Positions 14,807-23,086 of a stretch of 26,849 nt of DNA are shown here, one piece after another. The notes beneath the pieces are model-generated. The model did no database searches. It was not told the DNA's origin and saw only the letters and a list, made by a program, of their open reading frames with translations. The position numbers and the translations under genes are program-made. The stretch is from the NCBI GenBank assembly GCA_023229765.1, contig JALNYO010000045.1, positions 1 through 26,849 of the forward strand. Direction: 5' to 3'. Source of the stretch: Syntrophales bacterium (GTDB taxonomy: Bacteria > Desulfobacterota > Syntrophia > Syntrophales > UBA5619). Numbering within the stretch: position 1 is the first letter of the stretch; each line of letters opens with the position of its first letter.

Positions 14807-14822
14807 TGGCAGGCCCTTTGCT
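14807..14822 (+). promoter_or_regulatory. Sigma-54 -24/-12 promoter, locus 4
   Basis: TGGCAGGCCCTTTGCT has GG at 14808-14809 and GC at 14820-14821, 101 bp after the operator end. The predicted start, about 14833, is one base before the ATG of the next gene, which implies a leaderless message. Confidence 0.85.
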
Positions 14823-14833
14823 AATACATCCCC

Positions 14834-15157
14834 ATGATTCTCGCAATTATACAAATGAAGGTACTCTCTGAGAAGCGCATGGAATTGACGCAGACGATTG
14901 CTTCCTTGTCCGATTACATAAGGAAGGAGGAGGGTTGCCAGCGTTGCTACTTCTGCCAGAGTATCGGGGATGAAGATCAATTCTTTCTTATTGAAAGATG
15001 GGATAACGAAAAGAACCTTATGAACCACCTCAAGTCGGATCATTTCCGGGTGCTCCGGGGGGCGATGGGACTTCTCAAGGAACCGTATGAAGGGACGTTC
15101 CACATCGCCTTTCAGCCGCAAGGGGTGGAAGAGGCAGAAACAAATAAAGTAGACTGA
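14834..15157 (+). CDS. Antibiotic biosynthesis monooxygenase (ABM/YgiN-like) protein
   Basis: This 107-residue single-domain protein has the ABM pattern: a first strand (MILAIIQMKV), the helix SEKRMELTQTIASLSDYIRK, then GCQRCYFCQ, FFLIERWDNEKNLMNHLKSDHF and a final strand (GTFHIAF). Members are dimeric ferredoxin-like folds, some oxidising quinols or reactive aldehydes; two extra cysteines (RCYFC) are notable here. ATG 14834 has no ribosome binding site and falls on the second base of the predicted transcript, so it is probably translated as a leaderless message; ATG 14855 would cut into the first strand. It heads the locus 4 cassette. A decayed copy is at 3010. Confidence 0.85.
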   Translation: MILAIIQMKVLSEKRMELTQTIASLSDYIRKEEGCQRCYFCQSIGDEDQFFLIERWDNEKNLMNHLKSDHFRVLRGAMGLLKEPYEGTFHIAFQPQGVEEAETNKVD

Positions 15158-15248
15158 GTTCATGGCCGGATAGATTGACGGCTATCTGAGGGTGGATATC
15201 AGGGTGTGTCGGCAGGAAGGAACCGTGAGCAATCGGAAAGGAGAGCGA

Positions 15249-15533
15249 ATGTTGTGGACGATTTCTGTGGTTCTGATCATTCTGTGGATGCTGGGAATGG
15301 TTAGCGGTTATGCGATGGGTGGTTTTATTCATATAATGTTGTTTTTTGCCATCGTTGTTCTGCTGATCAAAATCAAAGACGATTGCAGAGACTATAATTC
15401 CGGATATGCGATGAAGACATATTTGAAAAGGCAATTAAAAAGCAGGCACAGAAAGGTTTTGCCAAAGCTTACTATAGCTGGGGAAAAGGTCTCACAAACA
15501 ATCATTTCATCAACAATTTACCGAAAGGAGTAA
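15249..15533 (+). CDS. DUF5670 / lmo0937-like membrane protein with extended tail (copy 2)
   Basis: The first 45 residues (MLWTISVVLIILWMLGMVSG, then GYAMGGFIHIMLFFAIVVLL) match copy 1 at 8037. After IKIK the two diverge: this one continues for about 50 more residues, hydrophilic and basic, to a total of 94. ATG 15249 follows GAAAGGAGAG. The tail may not be ancestral, because another frame over 15398-15541 reads as a more natural peptide, suggesting a fusion or frameshift. The stop is 5 bases before the BON lipoprotein start. It is the second gene of the locus 4 cassette. Confidence 0.75.
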   Translation: MLWTISVVLIILWMLGMVSGYAMGGFIHIMLFFAIVVLLIKIKDDCRDYNSGYAMKTYLKRQLKSRHRKVLPKLTIAGEKVSQTIISSTIYRKE

Positions 15534-15537
15534 CGCC

Positions 15538-15852
15538 ATGAGAAAAAGAAATATCGTTATCAACTGTTTAGTGCTTCTCGCAATGATCGTCACCCTGGCC
15601 GCCTGTGCATCGACACGCACACGTGAAAGTGCCGGCGAATATGTTGACGATTCGGTCATCACGACCAAGGTGAAATCGCTGCTTTCAGCAGATGATTTTC
15701 TCAAGTCATTCCAGATCAGTGTAGAGACTTACAAGGGCACCGTTCAACTGAGCGGCTTCGTAAATTCCCAAAAGGCTATCGATCAGGCTGTTAAAATCAC
15801 GATGGGCGTCAAGGGGGTAAAAGCATTAAGAAATAATATGGTCGTGAAGTAG
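15538..15852 (+). CDS. BON-domain lipoprotein, OsmY-like (copy 2)
   Basis: The 104-residue product is a close paralogue of the protein at 8239: same length, a lipobox ending TLAAC, then an identical run DDSVITTKVKSLL and the matching block DDFLKSFQISVETYKGTVQL. The differences cluster in the signal peptide and the last 25 residues. It should be a lipid-anchored envelope protein with one phospholipid-binding BON domain. ATG follows GAAAGGAG and sits 5 bases after the previous stop, so it is tightly coupled. The weak stem CTGGCT/AGCCAG (15891-15911 region) lies downstream. Confidence 0.92.
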   Translation: MRKRNIVINCLVLLAMIVTLAACASTRTRESAGEYVDDSVITTKVKSLLSADDFLKSFQISVETYKGTVQLSGFVNSQKAIDQAVKITMGVKGVKALRNNMVVK

Positions 15853-16013
15853 AAAACGGGTATCCTTTCCGGTAGGGAGGATGGCGGCTGGCTTTAACCA
15901 GAAGCCAGTATTGCTGATGCAAGGTTTCTTCATGGTACCCGGGCGGAGGCAAAGGCAGCCGGCAATCGACATAAAGAAAGTGCTCATCATTGAGCAGAAA
16001 AGGAGGAGTGGTT

Positions 16014-19000
16014 ATGAGAAGATTTAAAGCTGTACGAACGTATCTTTTGTTTATCTTAATTCTAAGTGGTTTTTTAATTACGGGATGCGGAGGAGGCGGA
16101 GGAGCATTCGAAACCGGACATTGGTTGCCACCCGATGTGGTTTCCGTAGCGGTAACGCCGTTAACGGCCGCAATACCGGTTACGGGTACCCAACAATTTA
16201 TTGCAACTGCGACATATCGTGATGGTTCATCCCGTGACGTGACCGCGTCCTCGAGCTGGACTTCGGGCACTCCCGCTGTTGCCACCGTCAGTTCCACATC
16301 TGGTTCCGCTACCGGCGTTGCTTCCGGCGCATCGATTATTTCTGCCGCTTTCGGCGGCATGTCCGGCTCAGCAACCTTGACCGTGAACGCCGCAATATCG
16401 GTGTCCTTCGTGGTGACGCCGGGAAGGGCCTCGCTACCGGTTACGGGCACCCAACAGTATACGGCGATTGAGACATTCAGCGATGGCACAACCATCGACA
16501 GGACAGTGGGTTCCACCTGGTCTGCAACTGATCTCGTCGGCGTCGGCATTGCCACGATAGGGGCGAACACGGGCCTCGCTACCGGCAATGTTGTCGGCCA
16601 ATCGACCATCAAGGCGATTTTCGGCACCAAAATCTCGACCGCTACTTTGACGGTGACCGCCGCAACATCGGTGTCATTCGTGGTGACCCCTGGAAGAGCC
16701 TCTATGCCGATCAGCGGTACGCAACAATTTATCGCAATTGAGACATTCAGCGATGGGACCACCATCGACAGGACTGTGGCCTCCACTTGGTCTGCAACAG
16801 ATCTCGTCGGCGTCGGCATTGCCACCATTGGGGCGAATACTGGTATCGCAACCGGCAATTCCGCGGGCCAATCGACTATCAAGGCAATTTTTGGCCTCAA
16901 AACTGCGACGACAGCCGTATTGACCGTGACTGCCGCAACATCCAAGTCCTTCGTAGTAACACCGGCTCTGGCTTCAATACCGGTCACGGGCACCCAAAAA
17001 TTTACGGCAATTGAGACATTTAGCGATGGGACCACTATCGACAGGACAGCGGCCTCCACTTGGTCTTCACCGGATCTCGTCGGCGTTGGTGTTGCCACTG
17101 TCGGGGTGAACACGGGTCTCGCTACTGGTTTGACCGTTGGCCAATCAACCATCACTGCCACTTTCGGCCTCAAGGTCGCGACAGCCAACTTGACCGTGAC
17201 CGCCGCAACATCCAAATCCTTTGTCGTGACGCCGACGCTGGCCTCAATACCGGTTACAGGTACTCAACAGTATACGGCGATTGAGACATTCAGCGATGGC
17301 ACAACCTTCGACAGGACAGCGGCCTCCACCTGGTCTGCAACAGATCTCGTCGGCGTCGGCGTTGCCACGATTGGCGCTAACACCGGCCTCGCTACGGGCA
17401 ATGTTGTCGGCCAATCGACCATCAAGGCCGTTTTCGGCCTCAAGACGGCGACGACGGCCGTATTGACCGTGAACGCCGCAACATCCAAGTCCTTTGTCGT
17501 GACACCGGCCCTGGCCTCAACACCGGTTACGGGTACTCAGCAATTTGCGGCGATTGAGACATTTAGCGACGGGTCAATCTTCGACAGGACAACGGCTTCC
17601 ACCTGGTCTGCGACTGATGTCGCCCCCGGCGTCGGCGTTGCCACCGTTGGGGCGAACACGGGCCTCGCTACCGGCAATGTTGTCGGCCAATCGACCATCA
17701 AGGCGATTTTCGGCCTCAAGACCGCGACGACAGCGACCTTGACCGTGAACGCCGCAACATCCAAGTCCTTTGTCGTGACACCGGCCCTGGTCTCATTACC
17801 GATTACGGGCACTCAAAAGTATACGGCGATTGAGACATTCAGCGATGGCACAACCATCGACAGGACAGCGGCCTCCACCTGGACTTCACCGGATCTCTCC
17901 GGCGGCCCCGGTGTTGCCACAATCTTGCCGACCGGCGTCGCTACCGCTAAAGTCCTCGGCCAATCCACCATTACTGCCACTTTCGGCCTCAAGGTTGCAA
18001 CAGCCGTAATGACCGTGACCGCCGCAACATCCACGTCGTTCGTGGTGACGCCGGCCCTGGCCACAATACCGGTTACGGGCACCCAACAATTTACGGCGAT
18101 TGAGACATTTAGCGATGGCACAACCATCGACAGTACAGCGGCCTCCACCTGGTCTGCAACTGATGTCGCCCCCGCCATCGGTGTTGCCGTAATCGGGTTG
18201 AACACGGGCCTCGCTACGGGCAATGTTGTCGGCCAATCGACCATCAAGGCCGTTTTCGGCCTCCAGACCGCGACGACGGCCACCTTGACCGTAACCGCCG
18301 CAACATCCAAGTCATTTACGGTTAAGCCTGCAACGGCCACAATAGGGGTCGCGGGTGGTACCCAACAATTTAACGCGATTGAGATATTTAGCGATGGATC
18401 AACCATCGACAGGACAATAGCCTCCACCTGGACATCAGTTGATCTCGTCGGCACCGGCGTTTCCACAATCGGTTTGAACACCGGCCTCGCTTCCGGTAAG
18501 GCTTTAGGTCAATCGACGATCACCGCCACTTTCGGTCTTCAGACCGCGACGGCCGTCTTGACCGTAACCGCCCCCAACCCCGGATCCGCAGGCTCAGGCC
18601 CGGATCTTAAAACGGTTGCCCCTCACGGGATTATAGCTTACAACGCGATCACCAACTCGGCTGGCCCAAGCCATATCTATGGAGATGTCGCGTTAACTCA
18701 GCCCGGGCCTGGTGGTACTATCGCATCTGTAACTGGACCTGGAACTAATGATGGCGGGGTTGCGCCGTTACTAACTTCATCTATCGTGACTGACAGTTAC
18801 AGTGTGCCCTCAACCCCGGGGCTGATAACCGCTGCGGATAATGGCACTCCTGCTAAGATTGCTGCCCTGCCACAGCTGCTACTCGACTTGAGAGCCGTGT
18901 ATGACGACCTCTTTAGCCGTGCAGCGCCAGTGACAGCGCTAACGACACCGGCGTCGGCGGCTGGGGTCAGCGGCGGTACTTTTCCCGCAGCCGCACCAGA

Positions 19001-19391
19001 CCTAAGTGGGTATATCCTCAGCCCGGGCATCTTTACTACTTCAGGCACGTATGGGCTCAGTAATACCTTAGGTCCTCTCGTGCTCGATGCGGGGGGCAAT
19101 CCGGATGCAGTCTTTATCATCCGGTCAACAGCAGTTGGTCCCTCTGGCTTGACCTCGACAACTGGTAGTGTTGTCCTGCAAAATGGCGCCCAGTCGAAAA
19201 ACGTTTTTTGGCTATTGGACAATGCGACTATCGGGGCGGGCACCTTCTTCCGGGGAACCGTAGTGACAGGTCATGCTATCACGCTTCTCGCCCACGCCAA
19301 CGTGGAGGGCAGAATGTTGGCAGGAGCGCTCGGTCTTGTGAGTGGCGCGATTACGTTAACGGACACTAATATCATTACCGTACCTAAGTAA
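16014..19391 (+). CDS. Surface lipoprotein with nine Ig-like (Big_2-type) repeats and a DUF3494 ice-binding-like domain
   Basis: From ATG 16014 (AGGAGGAG upstream) the product is 1125 residues. It has a lipoprotein signal ending LITGCGGGG and a first Ig-like repeat (VAVTPLTAAIPVTGTQQF...). Eight further repeats of about 90 residues follow, each with SFVVTPxxASxPVTGTQQF, AIETFSDGTTIDRT, ASTWS and a closing strand TATLTV. The last 260 residues, from LKTVAPHGIIAYNAITNS, are a DUF3494 domain: GDVALTQPG, LSPGIFTTSGTYGL, PLVLDAGGNPDAVFIIRS, NVFWLLDNATIGAGTFFRG and NVEGRMLAGALG. DUF3494 includes ice-binding proteins but also many adhesins, and the Ig stalk fits a projecting adhesin. The TTG at 15990 is in frame but lacks a ribosome site. 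Confidence 0.88.
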   Translation: MRRFKAVRTYLLFILILSGFLITGCGGGGGAFETGHWLPPDVVSVAVTPLTAAIPVTGTQQFIATATYRDGSSRDVTASSSWTSGTPAVATVSSTSGSATGVASGASIISAAFGGMSGSATLTVNAAISVSFVVTPGRASLPVTGTQQYTAIETFSDGTTIDRTVGSTWSATDLVGVGIATIGANTGLATGNVVGQSTIKAIFGTKISTATLTVTAATSVSFVVTPGRASMPISGTQQFIAIETFSDGTTIDRTVASTWSATDLVGVGIATIGANTGIATGNSAGQSTIKAIFGLKTATTAVLTVTAATSKSFVVTPALASIPVTGTQKFTAIETFSDGTTIDRTAASTWSSPDLVGVGVATVGVNTGLATGLTVGQSTITATFGLKVATANLTVTAATSKSFVVTPTLASIPVTGTQQYTAIETFSDGTTFDRTAASTWSATDLVGVGVATIGANTGLATGNVVGQSTIKAVFGLKTATTAVLTVNAATSKSFVVTPALASTPVTGTQQFAAIETFSDGSIFDRTTASTWSATDVAPGVGVATVGANTGLATGNVVGQSTIKAIFGLKTATTATLTVNAATSKSFVVTPALVSLPITGTQKYTAIETFSDGTTIDRTAASTWTSPDLSGGPGVATILPTGVATAKVLGQSTITATFGLKVATAVMTVTAATSTSFVVTPALATIPVTGTQQFTAIETFSDGTTIDSTAASTWSATDVAPAIGVAVIGLNTGLATGNVVGQSTIKAVFGLQTATTATLTVTAATSKSFTVKPATATIGVAGGTQQFNAIEIFSDGSTIDRTIASTWTSVDLVGTGVSTIGLNTGLASGKALGQSTITATFGLQTATAVLTVTAPNPGSAGSGPDLKTVAPHGIIAYNAITNSAGPSHIYGDVALTQPGPGGTIASVTGPGTNDGGVAPLLTSSIVTDSYSVPSTPGLITAADNGTPAKIAALPQLLLDLRAVYDDLFSRAAPVTALTTPASAAGVSGGTFPAAAPDLSGYILSPGIFTTSGTYGLSNTLGPLVLDAGGNPDAVFIIRSTAVGPSGLTSTTGSVVLQNGAQSKNVFWLLDNATIGAGTFFRGTVVTGHAITLLAHANVEGRMLAGALGLVSGAITLTDTNIITVPK
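16400..18570 (+). repeat. Tandem repeat array of about 270 bp units within the Ig-like gene
   Basis: The marker AGACATT (or AGATATT) recurs at 16471, 16741, 17014, 17284, 17557, 17833, 18103 and 18382, a period of 270-279 bp and eight units. Many bases are identical between units, including silent positions, so the array expanded or was homogenised recently. Long open frames on the opposite strand here are a by-product of the repeat composition. Confidence 0.9.
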
Positions 19392-19417
19392 GGAATAAGG
19401 TATTGGCCGAGAAAACA

Positions 19418-19470
19418 GGCAAAAAGGGAAGACAGACTATGATCCATAATTCACCTGTCTCCCTTTTGCC
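19418..19470. terminator. Large hairpin between the Ig-like gene and ompA-like gene
   Basis: GGCAAAAAGGGAAGACAG (19418-19435) pairs with CTGTCTCCCTTTTGCC (19455-19470), with two bulged A. A second small stem, AAAACG-CTT-CGTTTT, ends in a T-run at about 19475-19492. Together they look like a strong terminator for the 16014 gene. The rest of 19392-19573 has a third stem (CTCCGG/CCGGAAG) and no gene. Confidence 0.6.
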
Positions 19471-19573
19471 TCTCGAAAACGCTTCGTTTTTTGGACACAC
19501 AGATCCCCTCCGGTTTTTTTCCAAGAGCCGGAAGGGCAACAGCAAGATGCAACAATATAAAGGAGGACATACA

Positions 19574-20716
19574 ATGAAAGCAAAGTATCGTGCAGCACTT
19601 ATGGTAGCTGCGTTTATTTTTCTCCTACCCTTGTCGGCTCGCTCCGAGATAAGGGAAGGATCATTTGAAGTGGGTCCGTTCGGAGGGTACAATTTCTTCG
19701 AAGATAATCAGAATCTGGAAAATCGACCCGTATTTGGCCTACGGCTGGGCTACAATTTCACGAAGTATTTTGGCATTGAAGGTGTCGGTGAATACATAAA
19801 TAGTCGCGTTGATGACAAGAACCTACTATGGACCAAGGAAGGGCAGTTTACCAGTCCCATAGAGAAAGTGGACCTTACTTTTTATCATCTCGATTTCGTC
19901 TATCACTTTAAGCCCGAGGGTAAATTCAACCCCTTTGCGCTGGTCGGTTTCGGAGGAACCCACTATCGTCCGGATACTAGATCGACCAAGGACATGGCTG
20001 CTTTTAATGTTGGCGTAGGCGCGAAATACTGGCTTAACGACAGTGTCGCACTCAGAGTCGATCTCCAGGATTATCTGGTTACCGAGATCATGCAATCGAC
20101 CTACCATAATGTTGGAGTTACCCTGGGCGTAACTTTTGCTTTCGGCGGCAAGGCAAAGCCCGCACCGGTCCAGGTTGCGAAGTATGAACCCAAGCCCGAA
20201 CCCAAGCCCGAACCCGTGCCCGAACCCGTGCCCGAGCCTAAACCAGTTCCGCCGCCGCCGCCTCCACCGGAACCAAAAGTTGAGGAGAAGGTGATCATTG
20301 TGGCTGAGCCAAAGGTCGAGGAGAAGGTGATGGTCGCCGCGGCGGAGCCGAAGGTCATTGTCCTTGCATTTGAGGACGTGCATTTCGATTTTGACAAGTC
20401 AACACTTAAGCCGGAAGCGAAGATGATCCTGCAAAGGAATATTCAGCTTCTGAAAGACAACCCCAAAGCAAAAGTCCGTATTGCAGGCTATACCTCTGCT
20501 TCCGGCAGTGAAGCTTACAACCAGAAGTTAAGCGAAAGAAGGGCAAAGGCTGTCGAGGAGTACCTCATTAGCGAAGGCGCCATTACAAGTGACAGGCTTT
20601 CCACAATCGGCTATGGCGAGACAAAACCCGCAGTTCCTGAAGCAGCCCCTAAAGAGCTTTTCTCATCAGCGGCAAAGGCAAACATGAGAGTCCTCTTCGA
20701 AATCATCATGGAATAA
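19574..20716 (+). CDS. OmpA-family outer-membrane protein
   Basis: The 380-residue product has a signal peptide (MVAAFIFLLPLSARS). An N-terminal eight-strand-type barrel of about 180 residues follows (EGSFEVGPFGGYNFFEDNQN, LGYNFTKYFGIEGVGEY, ... GVTLGVTFAFGG), then a Pro/Glu/Lys hinge (PKPEPVPEPVPEPKPVPPPP). The C-terminal OmpA peptidoglycan-binding domain has VHFDFDKSTLKPEA, GYTSASGSEAYNQKLSERRA and RLSTIGYGETKP. It should tether the outer membrane to peptidoglycan. ATG 19574 has AAAGGAGG upstream; the longer in-frame TTG at 19403 lies inside the terminator structure. The last 140 codons are nearly the same at DNA level as the end of the gene at 21828. Confidence 0.92.
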   Translation: MKAKYRAALMVAAFIFLLPLSARSEIREGSFEVGPFGGYNFFEDNQNLENRPVFGLRLGYNFTKYFGIEGVGEYINSRVDDKNLLWTKEGQFTSPIEKVDLTFYHLDFVYHFKPEGKFNPFALVGFGGTHYRPDTRSTKDMAAFNVGVGAKYWLNDSVALRVDLQDYLVTEIMQSTYHNVGVTLGVTFAFGGKAKPAPVQVAKYEPKPEPKPEPVPEPVPEPKPVPPPPPPPEPKVEEKVIIVAEPKVEEKVMVAAAEPKVIVLAFEDVHFDFDKSTLKPEAKMILQRNIQLLKDNPKAKVRIAGYTSASGSEAYNQKLSERRAKAVEEYLISEGAITSDRLSTIGYGETKPAVPEAAPKELFSSAAKANMRVLFEIIME

Positions 20717-20761
20717 GAGGATTGGGGCAAGTCCGAGTTCAAGTTCGAAAAATTTGTATTT

Positions 20762-20790
20762 CCATTGCCGGCTTGAATAGCCGGCAATGG
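20762..20790. terminator. Perfect 11-bp hairpin after the ompA-like gene
   Basis: CCATTGCCGGC (20762-20772) pairs perfectly with GCCGGCAATGG (20780-20790) around TTGAATA. It lies 45 bases after the ompA stop and just before the ribosome binding site of the next gene. On this strand no T-run follows; a T-rich stretch lies on the other side, so it may end transcription from the opposite direction or protect an RNA 3' end. Confidence 0.5.
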
Positions 20791-20804
20791 AAACGGGAGG
20801 TTGT

Positions 20805-21026
20805 ATGAAACCACTAAACATATTTGCGATCATCCTGATTGTTCTGGGAATAGCAGCGTTTGCCTACCAGGGAATCACCTACACAACCAGAGAGAAAGTC
20901 GTCGATCTGGGCCCTATCCAGGTGACGGCTGAAAAAAGTAAAACGATTCCGCTGCCGCCCATTGTCGGCGCCATCGCGCTTGTGGGCGGAATCGTGCTTT
21001 TGGCTATGGGAAACAAAAGAGGTTGA
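20805..21026 (+). CDS. DUF3185 family small membrane protein
   Basis: The 73-residue product (MKPLNIFAIILIVLGIAAFA...) has one hydrophobic helix at each end and a middle loop with TYTTREKVVDLGPIQVTAEK and KTIPLPPIVGAIALVGGI, the DUF3185 pattern. ATG 20805 has GGGAGG 5 bases upstream; the in-frame ATG at 20787 is buried in the hairpin. Function is unknown; a small inner-membrane protein. Only 37 bases separate it from the next gene, so these two are probably co-transcribed. Confidence 0.85.
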   Translation: MKPLNIFAIILIVLGIAAFAYQGITYTTREKVVDLGPIQVTAEKSKTIPLPPIVGAIALVGGIVLLAMGNKRG

Positions 21027-21063
21027 TAGAGGGAAAAACTGTGATGGGTATTGAGGCGACAAA

Positions 21064-21726
21064 ATGAAAAAAGTATTTTGGGTAACGATTCTTATGGCGT
21101 TGGCACTTGTACTTCCTGTTTCAACGATGGCGAGGGTGGATGTAGGCATTAGCATTTCTCTGCCGCCGCTCATCGTATTTGCCGCACCGCCAGAGGTGGT
21201 CGTGCTGCCAGAAACGAATGTCTATGCTGTTCCTGATTTGGACGTGGATATTTTTTTCTACGGTGGTTGGTGGTGGCGTCCTTGGGAAGGACGATGGTAC
21301 CGTTCGCGAAACTATAACTCTGGTTGGGGTTACTACCGAAATGTTCCCTCTTTTTATCGCGGGATACCGGCAGGTTGGAGGAATGACTATCGGGAGGGTC
21401 GCTGGAAAGGGCATCAATGGGACCACGAACGAATACCCCACGAACAAGTCCAAAAAAACTGGCGCAACTGGGAAAAGAACAGACATTGGGAAAAGCAAAA
21501 CAGTTGGGGTGTCAAAGGGTTGAATCCCCGACAGAATTCCCGGCAACAAAAAAGCGAGGTGCGACAACAGAAGCCAAGAGTGCAACCGCAACCCCGAAAA
21601 GCGGAGCCGCAACATCGAGAGGTACAACCACAATCGCGGCCCCAGACCCGAGAGGCCGTCAAACGACAACAATCTCAACCGCGGAATGAAAAACCTGAAA
21701 AAGCAAGGAAAGATAAAAGAGATTAG
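21064..21726 (+). CDS. Secreted Trp/Tyr/Arg-rich protein with Q/R/P-rich tail
   Basis: The 220-residue product has a signal peptide (MKKVFWVTILMALALVLPVS). A hydrophobic strand region follows (VGISISLPPLIVFAAPPEVV), then a block unusually rich in W, Y, G and R (FFYGGWWWRPWEGRWYRSRN, GWGYYRNVPSFYRGIPAGW). From about residue 150 the tail is low-complexity Gln/Arg/Pro/Glu and strongly basic. It resembles the YXWGXW-type or 'GWWWRPWEGRWYR' secreted proteins common in deltaproteobacteria; no biochemical function is known. ATG 21064 has only a weak upstream GAGG. The basic tail could bind nucleic acid, polysaccharide or cell wall. Confidence 0.75.
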   Translation: MKKVFWVTILMALALVLPVSTMARVDVGISISLPPLIVFAAPPEVVVLPETNVYAVPDLDVDIFFYGGWWWRPWEGRWYRSRNYNSGWGYYRNVPSFYRGIPAGWRNDYREGRWKGHQWDHERIPHEQVQKNWRNWEKNRHWEKQNSWGVKGLNPRQNSRQQKSEVRQQKPRVQPQPRKAEPQHREVQPQSRPQTREAVKRQQSQPRNEKPEKARKDKRD

Positions 21727-21827
21727 AGTGATAAAGGGTTTAACCGAAAATAATAAGGGGTTTGCATCTATGGAGGCCGTTTGCCGCCATAAAATGAATT
21801 TTGACAACTAAAAAAGGAGATATTGTT

Positions 21828-23063
21828 ATGAGAAGAATCAGTTATGGATTAGTTTTTTTGTTAATGGTTTTCTTACTGTTTACCGGTTGTGCGACATTTA
21901 AGCCGGTTAATCTTAACCCGCAGATTCAATCCGGGCAATTAGTTCAAAAAACGGACAATGTCATTGTTCTTTTTGACAAATCTGCTTCCATGAATGAGTT
22001 GCACGGCAAACCTATGGTAAACGGAGCTACTCGCCTGGTACATGCGAAAAATGCTACGAAAAACATGATCGCGACGATTCCGGAAATAAAGCTGAATGCC
22101 GGACTCAGAACCTTCTGGGGCGAAGAAACGGCTCTGATTTATGGAATGAAGTCACTTGTGAAAGAGGATTATACGAAGGCAATAAGCTCTATCGAAAATC
22201 CCAACCATAGAACCCCTATGGCAAATGCGATTACGGCGGCAGGCAGTGATCTCAGGTCGGGGGGGGGTAATTCGGCCATCATCATTGTCAGTGATTTTTC
22301 GGAAATTCCAGGGATGGATGACATCAGGCCCGCTGCTGTCATGGAAGCCATAACAAAAGTGAATGCAGAATACGGCGACAAACTCTGCGTTTATGCCATT
22401 CAGGTAGGATACACTCGCGACGGGAAAGAACTTTCAGAACAGATCGTGCAGAACGTTGAAGGCGGCTATACCGTAAACGCCGATAAACTGGTAACCCCGG
22501 CAGCCATGGCCGCCTTTGTGGAAAAAGTAATCGCCGGCAATTGCCTGCGTTATCATGAACTGGTTGCAAAGCCGACGGAGAAGGTAATTATCCTTGCAGC
22601 CGAGCCGAAGGTTGAGGAGAAGATCGCTGCTGTTGTGGCTGCGCCGAAGGTCGAGGAGAAGGTCGAGGAGAAGGTTATGGTGGCCACGGCGGAGCCTAAG
22701 ATCATTATCCTTGCTTTGGAGGACGTACATTTTGATTTCGATAAGTCAACCCTTAAGCCGGAAGCGAAGACGATTCTGCAAAGGAATATTCAGCTTCTGA
22801 AAGACAATCCCAACGCAAAAATCCGCGTTGCCGGTTATACCTCTGCTTCCGGCACGGAAGCATATAACCAGAAGTTAAGCGAAAGAAGGGCAAATGCCGT
22901 CCAGGAATACCTCATTAGCGAAGGCATCATTACACCGGACAGGCTTTCCACAATCGGCTATGGCGAGGCAAATCCGGGCATGTACGAAGCGGCGCCTAAA
23001 GAGCTGTACTCACCAGCAGCAAAGGCCAACATGAGGGTTCTTTTTGAAATCATTGTGCAATAG
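21828..23063 (+). CDS. vWA-like lipoprotein with C-terminal OmpA domain
   Basis: From ATG 21828 (AAAGGAG upstream) the product is 411 residues. A lipobox (LLFTGC) places it in the outer membrane. A von Willebrand A-type domain follows, with the metal-site start VIVLFDKSASMNE (DxSxS), then TPMANAITAAGSDL and AIIIVSDFSE (the later aspartate). A Lys/Glu/Val/Ala-repeat hinge (PKVEEKVEEKVMVA) leads to an OmpA domain (VHFDFDKSTLKPEAK to RLSTIGYGEANP). It should hold peptidoglycan and present a vWA domain to a partner. The hinge and OmpA part is a segmental duplicate of the gene at 19574. Confidence 0.9.
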   Translation: MRRISYGLVFLLMVFLLFTGCATFKPVNLNPQIQSGQLVQKTDNVIVLFDKSASMNELHGKPMVNGATRLVHAKNATKNMIATIPEIKLNAGLRTFWGEETALIYGMKSLVKEDYTKAISSIENPNHRTPMANAITAAGSDLRSGGGNSAIIIVSDFSEIPGMDDIRPAAVMEAITKVNAEYGDKLCVYAIQVGYTRDGKELSEQIVQNVEGGYTVNADKLVTPAAMAAFVEKVIAGNCLRYHELVAKPTEKVIILAAEPKVEEKIAAVVAAPKVEEKVEEKVMVATAEPKIIILALEDVHFDFDKSTLKPEAKTILQRNIQLLKDNPNAKIRVAGYTSASGTEAYNQKLSERRANAVQEYLISEGIITPDRLSTIGYGEANPGMYEAAPKELYSPAAKANMRVLFEIIVQ

Positions 23064-23086
23064 GAGCGTAAGGAAAGGAGGAGAAA

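Noticed and set aside
15809..17215. 468-residue open frame on the - strand
   Set aside because: It mirrors the Ig-like repeat array; its repeated DVAAVTVK-type units are antisense to the repeats, and there is no ribosome binding site or family match.
17813..18481. 222-residue - strand frame over the same array
   Set aside because: Same cause: open antisense frame produced by the repeat composition.
16400..18570. Regular repeats considered as a CRISPR array
   Set aside because: Units are 270-279 bp, coding and in frame, with no short repeats or unique spacers.
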